From Nocardioides alcanivorans (GTDB lineage: Bacteria; Actinomycetota; Actinomycetes; Propionibacteriales; Nocardioidaceae), in the NCBI RefSeq assembly GCF_021555175.1, contig NZ_JAKGRW010000056.1, positions 1 to 64,000 on the forward strand: DNA of 64,000 nucleotides, in the 5' to 3' direction. Of this stretch, positions 17,753 through 26,744 are shown in pieces. Position 1 is the first letter of the stretch; each line of letters begins with the position of its first letter. The notes below the pieces were generated by a model. It was given only the letters and a program-made list of their open reading frames with translations. It had not been told where the DNA came from and did no database searches. A program made the position numbers and the translations under genes.

Positions 17753-18573
17753 CCGGCGACGACCTCGTCCTCGACGTCCGCAACCTCGCTGTCACCATCG
17801 ACACCCCGGACGGCGTCGTCCACCCGGTCAAGGGCATCGACCTGTCCGTTCGTCGCGGCGAGATCGTCGGCATCATGGGGGAGTCGGGCTGCGGGAAGTC
17901 GACGACGATCAAGGGCATCCTGCGCTTGCTGGGATCCAACAGCCACGTCACTGCCGACAGGATCGAGCTGGTCGGTCGCGCCGACCTGACCCGTGCCGGC
18001 AAGCGGGAGATGCAACGGATCCGCGGCCGTCACATCGGCTTCGTCGCGCAGAATCCCTTCGGCTCCCTGAACCCGATCTATTCGATCGAGCGGCAGTTCT
18101 ACGAGTTGCAGAAGGCGCACCGGACCGGGGTGGGCAAGAAGGAGTCACGCCGGATCGCCTTGGAGATGTTGGCCGGTGTCGGCATCGTCGGTCCCGAACG
18201 GGTCCTGGACGGCTATGCCCACCAGCTCTCCGGCGGCATGGCACAACGGGTGGTGATCGCCCTCGCGACCACGCTCGGCCCCGGCCTGCTGTTCGCCGAC
18301 GAGCCGACCACCGGTCTCGACGCAACGGTCCAGGCGCAGATCCTCGACCTGATCTCCGACCTGGTGCGTCGCGAGGACCGTTCCATGGTGCTGGTGACCC
18401 ACGACCTGGGCGTGATCGCCCAGTACTGCCAGAAGGCGGTGGTGATGTACGGCGGCGAGGTCGTCGAGTCCGGTGACATCGTCGACGTGATGGTGAACCC
18501 GAAGCATCCCTACACCCGCAAGCTCATCGGCTCGGTGCCCAAAGCAGGGGAGAAGCTCAGTGTCACTCGTTGA
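17749..18573 (+). CDS. ABC transporter ATP-binding protein, DppD-like
   Basis: A 274-residue ATPase. Walker A is GESGCGKST, the Q-loop is FVAQNPFGSLNP, the signature is LSGGMAQR, Walker B is LLFADEPTTGLD and the switch His is in VLVTHDLG. The family's C-terminal extension (VNPKHPYTRKLIGSVP) is present, which marks the OppD/DppD type. It powers the importer together with the next gene. ATG 17749 overlaps the permease stop; the open frame continues upstream only by chance. Confidence 0.93.
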   Translation: MTGDDLVLDVRNLAVTIDTPDGVVHPVKGIDLSVRRGEIVGIMGESGCGKSTTIKGILRLLGSNSHVTADRIELVGRADLTRAGKREMQRIRGRHIGFVAQNPFGSLNPIYSIERQFYELQKAHRTGVGKKESRRIALEMLAGVGIVGPERVLDGYAHQLSGGMAQRVVIALATTLGPGLLFADEPTTGLDATVQAQILDLISDLVRREDRSMVLVTHDLGVIAQYCQKAVVMYGGEVVESGDIVDVMVNPKHPYTRKLIGSVPKAGEKLSVTR

Positions 18574-19414
18574 GGTGGAGTCCGCCGTCAAGACCTTCGC
18601 TCCGCGGCAGCGGGGCGGCGACCCGGTCCGTGCCCTGCGCGGCGTCTCGCTGACCATCGACGAGGGGGAGACGCTGGCGGTGATCGGCGAGAGCGGATCC
18701 GGGAAGTCGACCCTGGGCCGGGCCGTGCTCCGGCTGCTCGACCTCGACTCGGGAAGCGTCCGCTTCGACGGGACCGAGTTGGCAGGCCTTGACGCGGCGG
18801 CAATGCGCGCGAAGCGCGCAGACATGCAGATCGTCTTCCAGGAACCCTACGAGTCGCTCAACCCGCGGCTGTCGATCGGGTCGATCGTGGCCGAGCCCCT
18901 GCAGATCCACAAGCCACAACTGGGAACCCAGGAGGTCCGCAAGCAGGTGCTTGCGACCCTGGACCGCGTCGGGCTGCCCGAGGACGCGGCGCGGCGCCTG
19001 CCCGGGGAGCTCTCCGGAGGTCAGCAGCAGCGGGTCGGCATCGCTCGGGCGATCATCAGCCGCCCCCGTTTCCTCGTGCTCGACGAGCCCACCTCGTCGC
19101 TCGACCTCTCCATCCGGGCCCAGGTGCTGGCGCTCCTTGCGGAGCTGCAACAGGACTTCGGCATGGCCTATCTCTTCGTCTCCCACGACATGCACACCGT
19201 GGAGTGGGTCAGTGACCGGATCGCGGTGATGTATCTGGGCGAGGTCGTCGAGACCGCGCCGACCCGCAAGCTCTTCGACACGCCGGAGCACGCCTACACC
19301 CAGACCCTGCTCTCGGCCCGGCTCTCGGCCGATCCACGCGAGAAGCACGCCTACAAGTCCTTCGCTGCCCACACGGACGTGGTCGCGACGCCCGACGCCA
19401 ACGAGGAGCAATGA
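18560..19414 (+). CDS. ABC transporter ATP-binding protein, DppF-like
   Basis: A 284-residue ATPase that would pair with the DppD-like subunit. Walker A GESGSGKSTLG, Q-loop IVFQEPYESLNPR, signature LSGGQQQR, Walker B FLVLDEPTSSLD, H-loop LFVSHDMHTVEW, and the Opp/Dpp C-terminal stretch (LFDTPEHAYTQTLLSA). Its GTG start lies 14 bp inside the previous gene and its stop overlaps the next start (ATGA), so the importer is coupled to the following hydrolase. Confidence 0.92.
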   Translation: MSLVEVESAVKTFAPRQRGGDPVRALRGVSLTIDEGETLAVIGESGSGKSTLGRAVLRLLDLDSGSVRFDGTELAGLDAAAMRAKRADMQIVFQEPYESLNPRLSIGSIVAEPLQIHKPQLGTQEVRKQVLATLDRVGLPEDAARRLPGELSGGQQQRVGIARAIISRPRFLVLDEPTSSLDLSIRAQVLALLAELQQDFGMAYLFVSHDMHTVEWVSDRIAVMYLGEVVETAPTRKLFDTPEHAYTQTLLSARLSADPREKHAYKSFAAHTDVVATPDANEEQ

Positions 19415-20214
19415 GAATGCGCAGGGGTTATGTCGATTCCACCTGGGGACAGGTGCACTACCGGGCAGCAGGTGAGCACGGTCCGCTCGTCGTCCTGTTC
19501 CACGAGTCGCCGCTCTCCTCGAAGGTCTTCGAGGAAGTGCTTCCGCTTCTGGCTCCGCACTGCCGCGCCGTCGCCTTCGACACCCCGGGGTACGGCGCTT
19601 CGGACCCGCCGCCGACCAACGGCTTCGAGATTCCCGACTACGCCGACGTCCTGTCCGGCGCGATCCGGGCGCTGTACGCCGACCCGGACGACCTGATCGT
19701 GGGTGGCGTGCACACGGGCGCCTCGATCGCGGTCGAGGTGGCGCGGCTGCATGCCGACCAGGTCCGTGGAGCGGTGCTCTCCGGGGTGGCGCTCTACACG
19801 CCCGACGAACGAGCCGAGAAGTTGGCCAGCTGGGCGCCGCAACCGCAGGTCGACCTTGCCGGCAGCCAGTTCGACTGGGCCGTGGAGCGTTACAACCGGA
19901 TCTGGCCCGGGCTGACCCCGGCGATGCTTCAGCTGGCCGTGGTCGACGTCATGTCGGTCGTCGATCGGTACAACTGGGGCTACAACGCGGCCTTCCGGCA
20001 CGATCCGGCGCCGGCGCTGGCAGCCATCACGAGCCCGGTGCTCCTGCTCGATGCCGAGTTCGACCTGTTGGCCGACAAGGACGCCGCGGCGCTGGAGACG
20101 GCGCCTGCTGCGCGGCTCGTCTCGCTGCCCGGCCTGCACGGGCAGCCCCACCTGCGTGCGCCCGAGGAGTATGCGCGACATCTGGTCGACTTCGTCGAGG
20201 AGGTGGCGCGATGA
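19411..20214 (+). CDS. Alpha/beta-fold hydrolase with atypical nucleophile elbow
   Basis: A 267-residue alpha/beta hydrolase-fold protein. LVVLFHESPLSS is the oxyanion loop, AFDTPGYGASDPPP the strand-4 region, and LLDAEFDLLADKDAA the acid-residue loop, with a late His in LPGLHGQPHLRAP. The nucleophile elbow reads G-V-H-T-G (residues 99-103) where GxSxG is usual, so the Ser is replaced by His (or Thr if the turn is shifted). The enzyme may use another mechanism or have no esterase activity. It is co-transcribed with the importer and CoA genes, so hydrolysis of an imported ester, amide or ring is possible. Confidence 0.8.
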   Translation: MRMRRGYVDSTWGQVHYRAAGEHGPLVVLFHESPLSSKVFEEVLPLLAPHCRAVAFDTPGYGASDPPPTNGFEIPDYADVLSGAIRALYADPDDLIVGGVHTGASIAVEVARLHADQVRGAVLSGVALYTPDERAEKLASWAPQPQVDLAGSQFDWAVERYNRIWPGLTPAMLQLAVVDVMSVVDRYNWGYNAAFRHDPAPALAAITSPVLLLDAEFDLLADKDAAALETAPAARLVSLPGLHGQPHLRAPEEYARHLVDFVEEVAR

Positions 20215-21413
20215 CGGTCACGCGCCACCGCGTCGAGGAGCAGGTCATGCACATCCTGCTCGACGGCGCCGACACCATGAACAGCCTGACGCCGGAAGCG
20301 GTCGACGGACTGGAGACAGCCCTCGACGCAGCAGAGGCGGACGACGACCTACGGGCCGTGGTGATCACCGGTGCCGGTGACCAAGCCTTCTGCGTCGGCA
20401 TCGACATCACCTATCTGGGCGCCTGCTTCGGTGATCCAGAGGGGGTCTTCCTGCCGTTCATCGATCGCCTGCACGCGCTCCTGCAACGGATCGAGCGACT
20501 GTCCGTGCCGGTGATCGCCCGGGTGAACGGTCTGGCCCGCGCCGGCGGCTTCGAGATCCTCCTGGCCTGTGACCTCGTGGTGGTCGCCGCTGACGCACGC
20601 GTGGGCGACATCCATCTGGAGTTCGGCGTGCCACCGGGGGCCGGCGCCAGCCAACGAGCGGCTCGCAAGCTCGGTGACCAGCGGGCAAAGGCTCTGATGC
20701 TCACGTCGATGTGGCTCGACGGCCCGACGATGGTCGAATGGGGGCTTGCTCTCTCCTCGGTGCCACGCGACGTCCTCGACGACGAGGTCGAACGCCTCCT
20801 TGCCAGCCTCCGCGGGCGGTCGCGGCCGGCCATCGCGGTGACCAAGTGGGCTGTTGGAGCAGCGGCGAACCTGTCGCTCGCCGAAGGCCTGCGTCACGAG
20901 CGGGAACTGTTCGCGCGCCACCTGACGGGCTCGCCCGATGCTGCCGAAGGCTACTTGGCCTACGTCGAGAAGCGGCGTCCGCACTGGGGAGGGCCGATGT
21001 CAGTCACCTCGGTTGAGACCGGATCCTCGGACCTCACTCCCGGCCTGGTCGCCGACCTCATCGAGACCGGGGGCTACACACATCCCTTGTTCCACGCTCG
21101 CTCCGACACCTCGGACCCGGCAGGCCCGCCCCTGCCGGGGCAGGCGGTGCTGCTCCTGGCCGGCGGACTGGTGGAGCAGTCGGGGCTCCTCGATGACGCG
21201 GTGGCGATGGTCGAGATCCGCAGCGTCCGCTTCATGGCCATGGTCCGAGCCGGTGCGCGGATATCGGTGCGGATCCGGCCGGGGCACGCGAAGCAGGTGA
21301 GCGCCGGGCGCTGGATCCAGGAGTTCGGCTGGCAGGTCGTCGATGGCCAGGGGGACCCGGTCCTCGAAGCGACAGTGGTGATGTTGATGAACTCAAGAGT
21401 CGAGGTGGACTGA
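20211..21413 (+). CDS. Enoyl-CoA hydratase joined to a hotdog (MaoC-like) domain; fusion may be artefactual
   Basis: One 400-residue frame. Residues 1-~262 are a crotonase: AVVITGAGDQAFCVGIDI (oxyanion loop) and VNGLARAGGFEILLACDLVVVA, with GVPPGAGASQRAARKLG. Residues ~263-400 (MSVTSVETGSSDLTPGLVADL, then GGYTHPLFHARSD and VRFMAMVRAGARISV) are a MaoC-like hotdog. A strong ribosome-binding sequence GGGGAGGG precedes the internal ATG at 20998. If the GGGG run at 20984-20989 lacks one G, the hydratase would instead end RADVSHLG at a TGA near 21014-21016 and the hotdog would be a separate overlapping gene. I favour two genes; hydration of enoyl-CoA esters is the likely role of both. Confidence 0.8.
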   Translation: MTVTRHRVEEQVMHILLDGADTMNSLTPEAVDGLETALDAAEADDDLRAVVITGAGDQAFCVGIDITYLGACFGDPEGVFLPFIDRLHALLQRIERLSVPVIARVNGLARAGGFEILLACDLVVVAADARVGDIHLEFGVPPGAGASQRAARKLGDQRAKALMLTSMWLDGPTMVEWGLALSSVPRDVLDDEVERLLASLRGRSRPAIAVTKWAVGAAANLSLAEGLRHERELFARHLTGSPDAAEGYLAYVEKRRPHWGGPMSVTSVETGSSDLTPGLVADLIETGGYTHPLFHARSDTSDPAGPPLPGQAVLLLAGGLVEQSGLLDDAVAMVEIRSVRFMAMVRAGARISVRIRPGHAKQVSAGRWIQEFGWQVVDGQGDPVLEATVVMLMNSRVEVD

Positions 21414-21416
21414 GTC

Positions 21417-22978
21417 GTGGGAACCAAACTCAACATGGCGAGCGGGATCCGCGAGTTCGCCAGGGCGTCCCCGCGCAGGGTGGCGGTCGTCGACGGAGAT
21501 CGACAGCTCACCTTCGCCGGCCTGGACGACCGCTCCAACCGTCTGGCGACGGCATTGCTCGCCCAAGGAGTCCGGAAGGGTGATCGGGTCGCGGTGCTCT
21601 CCGCCAACCGACTCGAGTACTTCGAGATCGCCACGGCACTCGCGAAGATCGGGGTGGCGATGGTGCCGCTCAACTCCCGGAACTCCGCCGAGGACAACGC
21701 CTTCATCATCCGCCACTCCCGGTCTCGCACGCTGTTGCTGGACCCCGCACTGGCAGCTGGGGCGGAGCTCGTTCTCGACGAGCTCGACCTGGTGCTCGCG
21801 TTCGACGGCGGCGGCGACGTGGGTCGCGACTACGACACCTTCGTGGCGCAGGGCCGGGCCACGGACGCCAAGGAGGACATCGGCGGCGAGGACATCTTCT
21901 GCATCACCTACACGTCCGGCACCACCGGTCGTCCGAAGGGAGTGCTGCTCACCCACACCGGCCGCACGCTCACTGGTTACGCCACGGCTCTCGAATACGG
22001 ACTCGGGCCGACGCGCAACACCATGGCGGTGGCACCGATGTACCACGGAGCCGGCTTCGCATTCGGATACGCCGGCCCACAGTTCGGCGGTACCACGGAG
22101 GTCCTCAGGAGCTGGGACCCCGAGCAGTTCCTCCGCATGTTGGAGCGTTCCCGGACCAGCACGGTGTTCCTGGTCCCCACCCACGCGCAGCAGATCCGTC
22201 GGATCTGCGAGAGCCCGGCGTCGGCGTACGACCTCTCGGCACTGCAGACCCTCTACTTCAACGCAGCGGCGCTGCCCGTGGAACTCAAGAAGTGGGTGCA
22301 CGAGGCCTTCCCGGGGGTCGGCGTGCACGAGCTGTACGGCTCCACGGAGTGCTCGGTCGTGACCGACCTGCGCCCCGAGGACTCGCTCCGCAAGGCCGGG
22401 AGCGTGGGTCACCCGTGGTTCATGAACGAGGTGAAGCTCCTCGACGATGCGGGCCAGGAGGTCGCACCCGGTGTGCCGGGGAGCTCTTCGCCCGCTCGCC
22501 GATGCTCATGAAGGGTTATCTCGACGACCCGGAGGCGACCCGCGCGGCGACCAACGCCGAGGGCTTCATCACCGTCGGTGACGTGGCGGTCTGTGACGAC
22601 GAGGGGTTCATCTCGATCGTGGATCGCAAGAAGGACATGATCATCGCCGGCGGTGTGAACATCTTCCCGCGGGAGATCGAGGAGGTCGCCGCGCAGCACG
22701 TCGATGTCGACGAGATTGCGATCGTGGGGGTTCCGGACGAGACCTACGGCGAGCGGATCGCCGCCTTCGTCGTGCCGCGCACGGGACGCATGCTGGAGAC
22801 CCGGTCCGTCGAGGAGCACGTCCGTGCGGCGATGGCACGTTACAAGGTGCCGCGGGAGTGGTACGTGGTGGACAGCCTCCCGCGCAATGCGGGTGGCAAG
22901 ATTCTGAAGCGGCAGATCAGGGACGACTATGTTCAGGGCATGATGGGTGCCCAGACAGGGGGAACAGATGAGCGGTGA
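21417..22978 (+). CDS. AMP-forming acyl-CoA synthetase (frame change near 22478)
   Basis: Class I adenylating ligase, ~520 residues after repair. IFCITYTSGTTGRPKGVLLTH is the P-loop region, VHELYGSTECSVVTDLRPE the A5 motif. The first frame ends at 22511, and ELFARSPMLMKGYLDDPEATR continues in the next frame. Adding one G at the GGGG run (22477-22480) joins GVPG-ELFARSP. The second part has GFITVGDVAVCDDEGFISIVDRKKDMIIAGGVNIFPREIE (A7/A8) and NAGGKILKRQIRD (A10 Lys). GTG 21417 is the first start after the previous stop; ATG 21435 is an alternative. It probably activates the acid brought in by the upstream importer. Confidence 0.85.
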
Positions 22979-23711
22979 AGGAGTTTCGGTACGCCGCTCG
23001 TCGCGTCCCGGAGGCCTGACAGTCAGCAAGGTGCGTCCGGCCTACCAGCAGGTGGCGGACCAACTCCGGGAGCTGATCCTCAGCGGGTCGCTCTCGTCGG
23101 GGGACCGACTGCCGCCGGAGACGGACCTCGCAGGGACCTTCGGAGTCAGCCGCAGCACGGTGCGGGAGGCACTGCGGGTGCTGGCCTCCCGCGACCTGAT
23201 CCACACCACGCGGGGCACCACCGGGGGCACCTTCGTCAGCCAGGTGCGCATCGACAAGGTGAGCGACTACCTCGAGACGAGCATCGGGTTGCTCTCGGGC
23301 AGCGACGACGTCACGGTCGCGCAGATGCTCGAGACCCGCGAGGTGCTCGAGGTGCCGGCGGCTCGTCTGGCGGCGACCCGGCGGGGTGAGTCCCATCTCG
23401 AGCAACTGCGTGAGGCTGTCGCGCGGGAGAAGGCCAGCCGGGGCCGTGCCGGACGGTTCACCGAGCACCGCACCTTCCACCAGGTGATCGTCGAGGCGTC
23501 GGGCAACCCGCTCCTCGCCATGGTCACCGAACCCGTCTATCGCGTGCTGCAGAACAAGTTCCTGTCTCCCGACGTGCCCGACAACTTCTGGGGCGACGTG
23601 GACCACGACCACGAGGACATCCTCGCGGCGATCGAGGGCGGTGACGGCGATGCGGCGGCGGAGGCCATGCAGCGTCACCTCTTCGGCCTTCGCGGGGCCT
23701 ACTCCGACTGA
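22968..23711 (+). CDS. GntR family transcriptional regulator, FadR/FCD type
   Basis: A 247-residue regulator. An N-terminal winged helix-turn-helix (~25-90: AYQQVADQLRELILSGSLSS, TDLAGTFGVSRSTVREALRVLASRDL) is followed by an all-helical FCD ligand domain (~95-235) with the metal/acid-binding pattern ETREVLEVPAARLAA, HRTFHQVIVEASGN and DHEDILAAIEGGD. FCD regulators sense carboxylic acids or acyl-CoAs and bind GTnnnAC palindromes. ATG 22968 overlaps the ligase stop. Sites with the GTC-N-GAC core upstream of 14232 and 23936 make it the natural regulator of the flanking operons. Confidence 0.92.
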   Translation: MSGEGVSVRRSSRPGGLTVSKVRPAYQQVADQLRELILSGSLSSGDRLPPETDLAGTFGVSRSTVREALRVLASRDLIHTTRGTTGGTFVSQVRIDKVSDYLETSIGLLSGSDDVTVAQMLETREVLEVPAARLAATRRGESHLEQLREAVAREKASRGRAGRFTEHRTFHQVIVEASGNPLLAMVTEPVYRVLQNKFLSPDVPDNFWGDVDHDHEDILAAIEGGDGDAAAEAMQRHLFGLRGAYSD

Positions 23712-23846
23712 GTCGGATCCACCCACGCAGTCGGACGAGCGAGCGGTGCCCGAATCGGGTCACCGCCCTGTGGCATGCCCTCCTCGGGTCAGGATATACG
23801 ATCGACATATGGGTCTCAATGGCATGAAATTCTCTCGATACTGCGC

Positions 23847-23876
23847 TTGACACTTCATATGTCAGACTTTTATGGT
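23847..23876 (+). promoter_or_regulatory. Promoter with embedded GTC-A-GAC operator
   Basis: TTGACA at 23847-23852 is a consensus -35; TTATGG/TATGGT at about 23870-23876 is a -10 at 17-18 bp. Between them lies TATGTC-A-GAC (23858-23867), a match to one full arm of the 14175 palindrome plus part of the second, and CAGACTTTT (23863-23871). A repressor bound here would block RNA polymerase. It drives the operon beginning at 23936. The remaining 23712-23846 contains no gene. Confidence 0.6.
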
Positions 23877-23935
23877 CCTAACATCGTGTCGCGCATCAAG
23901 CGCTGATCGGTTCGACGACTCCTAAGAGGTGGGAC

Positions 23936-24469
23936 ATGGCCACGAAGACTGGCTGGACGGGGCGATTCTTCGAGGACTTCGAGGTGGGTGACGTCTATCA
24001 GCACCCACTGGGCCGCACGGTCACCGAGCAGGACAACATCTCCTTCACGCTGCTCACGATGAACACCAACCAGATGCACTTCAACTCCGTCTATGCGGCC
24101 AGGTCGGAGTTCGAGAAGCCGCTGGTGGTCTCCACCCTGACGGTGGCGATCTGCGTCGGCCAGAGCGTCACCGACCTCACCCAGAACGCCTTCGCCAACC
24201 TGGGCTGGGACGACATCAAGATGACCCACCCGGTCTTTGCCGGCGACACGATCTTCAGTGAGTCGCTCGTGCTCGAGAAGCGCGAGTCCGGCAGCCGCCC
24301 GCACGCCGGCATCGTCACCGTCCGCACCCGTGGCCTCAACCAGGACGGCGACGAGGTCTGCTCCTTCAAGCGAATGTTCTACGTCTACAAGCGCGGCGCC
24401 GACCAGGTCGAGGGGATCTTCCCCGAGGGCAAGGTGGCGCTGACTCTCGAGAGCGAGTCGCTCCGATGA
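23936..24469 (+). CDS. MaoC family dehydratase
   Basis: A 177-residue single-hotdog R-specific hydratase. FFEDFEVGDVYQHPLGRTVTEQDNISFTLL is the family opening; MNTNQMHFNSVYAA is the catalytic Asp/His loop region, with N/H present (NTNQMHFN), and HPVFAGDTIFSESLVLEKRESGS the second half. Relatives include mesaconyl-CoA and beta-methylmalyl-CoA hydratases. AGAGGTGGGAC precedes the ATG. It is the first gene of the 13-gene operon and overlaps the LLM oxidoreductase gene by 4 bp. Reversible addition of water to an unsaturated acyl-CoA is expected. Confidence 0.88.
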   Translation: MATKTGWTGRFFEDFEVGDVYQHPLGRTVTEQDNISFTLLTMNTNQMHFNSVYAARSEFEKPLVVSTLTVAICVGQSVTDLTQNAFANLGWDDIKMTHPVFAGDTIFSESLVLEKRESGSRPHAGIVTVRTRGLNQDGDEVCSFKRMFYVYKRGADQVEGIFPEGKVALTLESESLR

Positions 24470-25497
24470 AGATCACCTACCAGCCCTGGGGCGAGACCCT
24501 GGCCGAGCTCGTCGATGCCGGTCGTCGCGCCGAGGCGGCCGGCGCCGAGGTGCTCTGGGTCTCCGAACTGCACCGCAGCGCAACGATCACCGCGGCTGCT
24601 CTCGCCGCCGCCACCACCGAAGCCAAGGTGGGTACGGCGATCGCGCTCGCCTTCACCCGCAGCCCGATGGTCACCGCGCTCGAGGCACTCGATCTCGATG
24701 AGCTGTCGGGCGGCCGGTTCGTGCTCGGCCTGGGCACCGGGGTGAAGCGGCTCAACGAGGACTGGCACAACGCCAGCTGGGGAAAGCCGGTCGGTCACCT
24801 CCGTGAGGTGGTGCGCAACCTGCGGCACTTCTGGGCGAGTTGCGCCTCGGGTGAGGAGATCGCCCTCGACGGCGAGTGGGAGCCGATGCGGATCCGCGGC
24901 TACGAGCGCCCCTTCGAGCCGGTCCGCACCGACATCCCGATCTATCTCGCGGCGATGGGCCCGGCGATGACCCGACTCTCCGGGCGCATCGCCGACGGGT
25001 GGATCAGTCACGAGCTGTGCTCGCCGTCCTATCTCGAAGCGCAGATCCTGCCCGAGCTGATGACCGGCCTGGAGTCGGCCGAGCGCAAGCGGGCCGACCT
25101 CGATGTCGTCGTCTCCGCTTGCTGTTCGGTGGACTCCGACCCGCACGCCGCCCGTCGCCGGGTGGCCGGCCTGGTCGGCTTCTACGCCAGCGTGCGCACC
25201 TATGCCGACTTCTTCGCCTTCCACGACCTCGCCGACGACCAGCAGCAGGTCATCGACGCCTTCCGCGCCGGAACGGGTGCTGACCACCTTGCCGACGTCG
25301 TCACCGACCGCATGGTCGACGCGCTCACCATGACCGGCGACCGCGACCACGTCGCCGAGAAGATCACCGACTACCGCGGGCTCGCCGACTCGGTGAAGCT
25401 CAGCCCACCCACCCACGGCATCGCCGCGAGCGAGACCCGTCTCGCGCAGGAGCAGATCATCGCGATGATCGCCGACATCAAGGAGGACGTGGCATGA
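24466..25497 (+). CDS. LLM class flavin- or F420-dependent oxidoreductase
   Basis: A 343-residue TIM-barrel protein of the bacterial luciferase superfamily. AGRRAEAAGAEVLWVSELHRSATITAAALAAATTEAKVGTAI is the N-terminal strand/helix set, DELSGGRFVLGLGTG the cofactor-phosphate loop, and PIYLAAMGPAMTRLSGRIADGWISHEL the classical F420/FMN-binding region. Members reduce with F420H2 or act as FMN monooxygenases. In this operon it could desaturate or oxygenate an acyl chain; cofactor type cannot be decided from motifs alone. Overlaps of 4 bp at both ends place it firmly in the operon. Confidence 0.88.
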   Translation: MKITYQPWGETLAELVDAGRRAEAAGAEVLWVSELHRSATITAAALAAATTEAKVGTAIALAFTRSPMVTALEALDLDELSGGRFVLGLGTGVKRLNEDWHNASWGKPVGHLREVVRNLRHFWASCASGEEIALDGEWEPMRIRGYERPFEPVRTDIPIYLAAMGPAMTRLSGRIADGWISHELCSPSYLEAQILPELMTGLESAERKRADLDVVVSACCSVDSDPHAARRRVAGLVGFYASVRTYADFFAFHDLADDQQQVIDAFRAGTGADHLADVVTDRMVDALTMTGDRDHVAEKITDYRGLADSVKLSPPTHGIAASETRLAQEQIIAMIADIKEDVA

Positions 25498-26744
25498 AGC
25501 CGCTGCAGGACGTCCGGATCATCTCCCTCGAGCAGTACGGCGCCGGTCCCTTCGGCAGCGTGCACCTCGCCGATCTCGGCGCCGAGATCATCAAGATCGA
25601 GGACCCACGCGTCGGCGGCGACGTCGGTCGCTACGTTCCGCCCTACTTCGAGGAGGAGGACTCGCTCTTCTTCGAGACCTTCAACCGCAACAAGCAGTCG
25701 ATCTCCCTCGACCTCACCACTCCCGCCGGCCGCGAGGTCTTCGAGGAGCTGGTGAAGAACGCCGATGCGGTCTATTCCAACCTGCGTGGCGACGTGCCCG
25801 AGAAGATCGGCATCACCTACGACCAGCTCAAGCATCTCAACCCGGCCATCGTCTGCTGCTCGCTGACCGGTTTCGGCATGACCGGGCCACGCAAGAACGA
25901 ACCCGGCTACGACTACATCCTGCAAGGACTTGCGGGCTGGATGGACCTCACCGGCGAACCTGACGGACCACCGACCAAGTCGGGTCTGTCGCTCGTCGAC
26001 TTCTCCGGCGGGTACGTCGCCGCGATCGCCCTGCTGGCAGGGCTCCACGCCGCGCGCCGCGACGGCATCGGCATGGACTGCGACGTCAGCCTCTACGACA
26101 CCGCGATGGCGATGCTGACCTATCCGGCGACGTGGCACCTCAACGCCGGCTACACCCCGGCACGTACCCGGCACTCCGCACACCCGTCGTTGGTGCCGTT
26201 CCAGGCATTCGAGGCCAAGGACGGCTGGTTCGTCGTGGGTTGCGCCAAGGAGAAGTTCTGGACCCGGTTGGCCGAGGCCGTCGGTCACCCCGAATGGGCC
26301 GAGGAGGGCTCGCCCTACGCCAACTTCTCGTTGCGCCAGCAGAACCAGGCCGAGCTCACCGACAAGCTCGAGGAGATCTTCCGCACCCGCACCGTCGACG
26401 AGTGGCTGGGTGAGTTCTATCCGGCCCGCATCCCGTGCGGCCCCATCAACGACGTGCCCGCTGCCCTGCGCGAGGAGCACACCGTTGCCCGGGACCTCAT
26501 CGTCGAGACGGAGCATCCGCGCTACGGCACGGTCAAGCAGGTCGCCTCCCCGGTACGGGTGGGCGATGAGCGGCCCGAGTATCGCCGGGCGCCGCTGCGC
26601 AACGAGCACTTCGAGCAGGTGCTGCGCGACGTGGCCGGCTACGACGACGCGAAGGTCGCTGCACTCGCTGCTGACGGTGCCTTCGGTGCCGGCCGGCCGC
26701 CGCACGGCCATCCGACACCCGAGCAAGAGGCGGCGGCGCGATGA
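25494..26744 (+). CDS. CaiB/BaiF family (family III) CoA transferase
   Basis: A 416-residue family III CoA transferase. LQDVRIISLEQYGAGPFGSVHLADLGAEIIKIEDP is the N-terminal Rossmann region, CCSLTGFGMTGPRKNEPGYDYILQGLAGWMDLTGEPDGPPTKSGLSLVDFSGG includes the catalytic Asp (LVDFSGG, ~residue 169), and RIPCGPINDVPAALREEH the C-terminal domain. It would transfer CoA from an acyl-CoA donor to the acid substrate without ATP. Relatives with succinyl-CoA donors act on itaconate, mesaconate, carnitine or oxalate. Position 3 in the operon suggests it activates or recycles CoA for this pathway. Confidence 0.92.
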   Translation: MKPLQDVRIISLEQYGAGPFGSVHLADLGAEIIKIEDPRVGGDVGRYVPPYFEEEDSLFFETFNRNKQSISLDLTTPAGREVFEELVKNADAVYSNLRGDVPEKIGITYDQLKHLNPAIVCCSLTGFGMTGPRKNEPGYDYILQGLAGWMDLTGEPDGPPTKSGLSLVDFSGGYVAAIALLAGLHAARRDGIGMDCDVSLYDTAMAMLTYPATWHLNAGYTPARTRHSAHPSLVPFQAFEAKDGWFVVGCAKEKFWTRLAEAVGHPEWAEEGSPYANFSLRQQNQAELTDKLEEIFRTRTVDEWLGEFYPARIPCGPINDVPAALREEHTVARDLIVETEHPRYGTVKQVASPVRVGDERPEYRRAPLRNEHFEQVLRDVAGYDDAKVAALAADGAFGAGRPPHGHPTPEQEAAAR

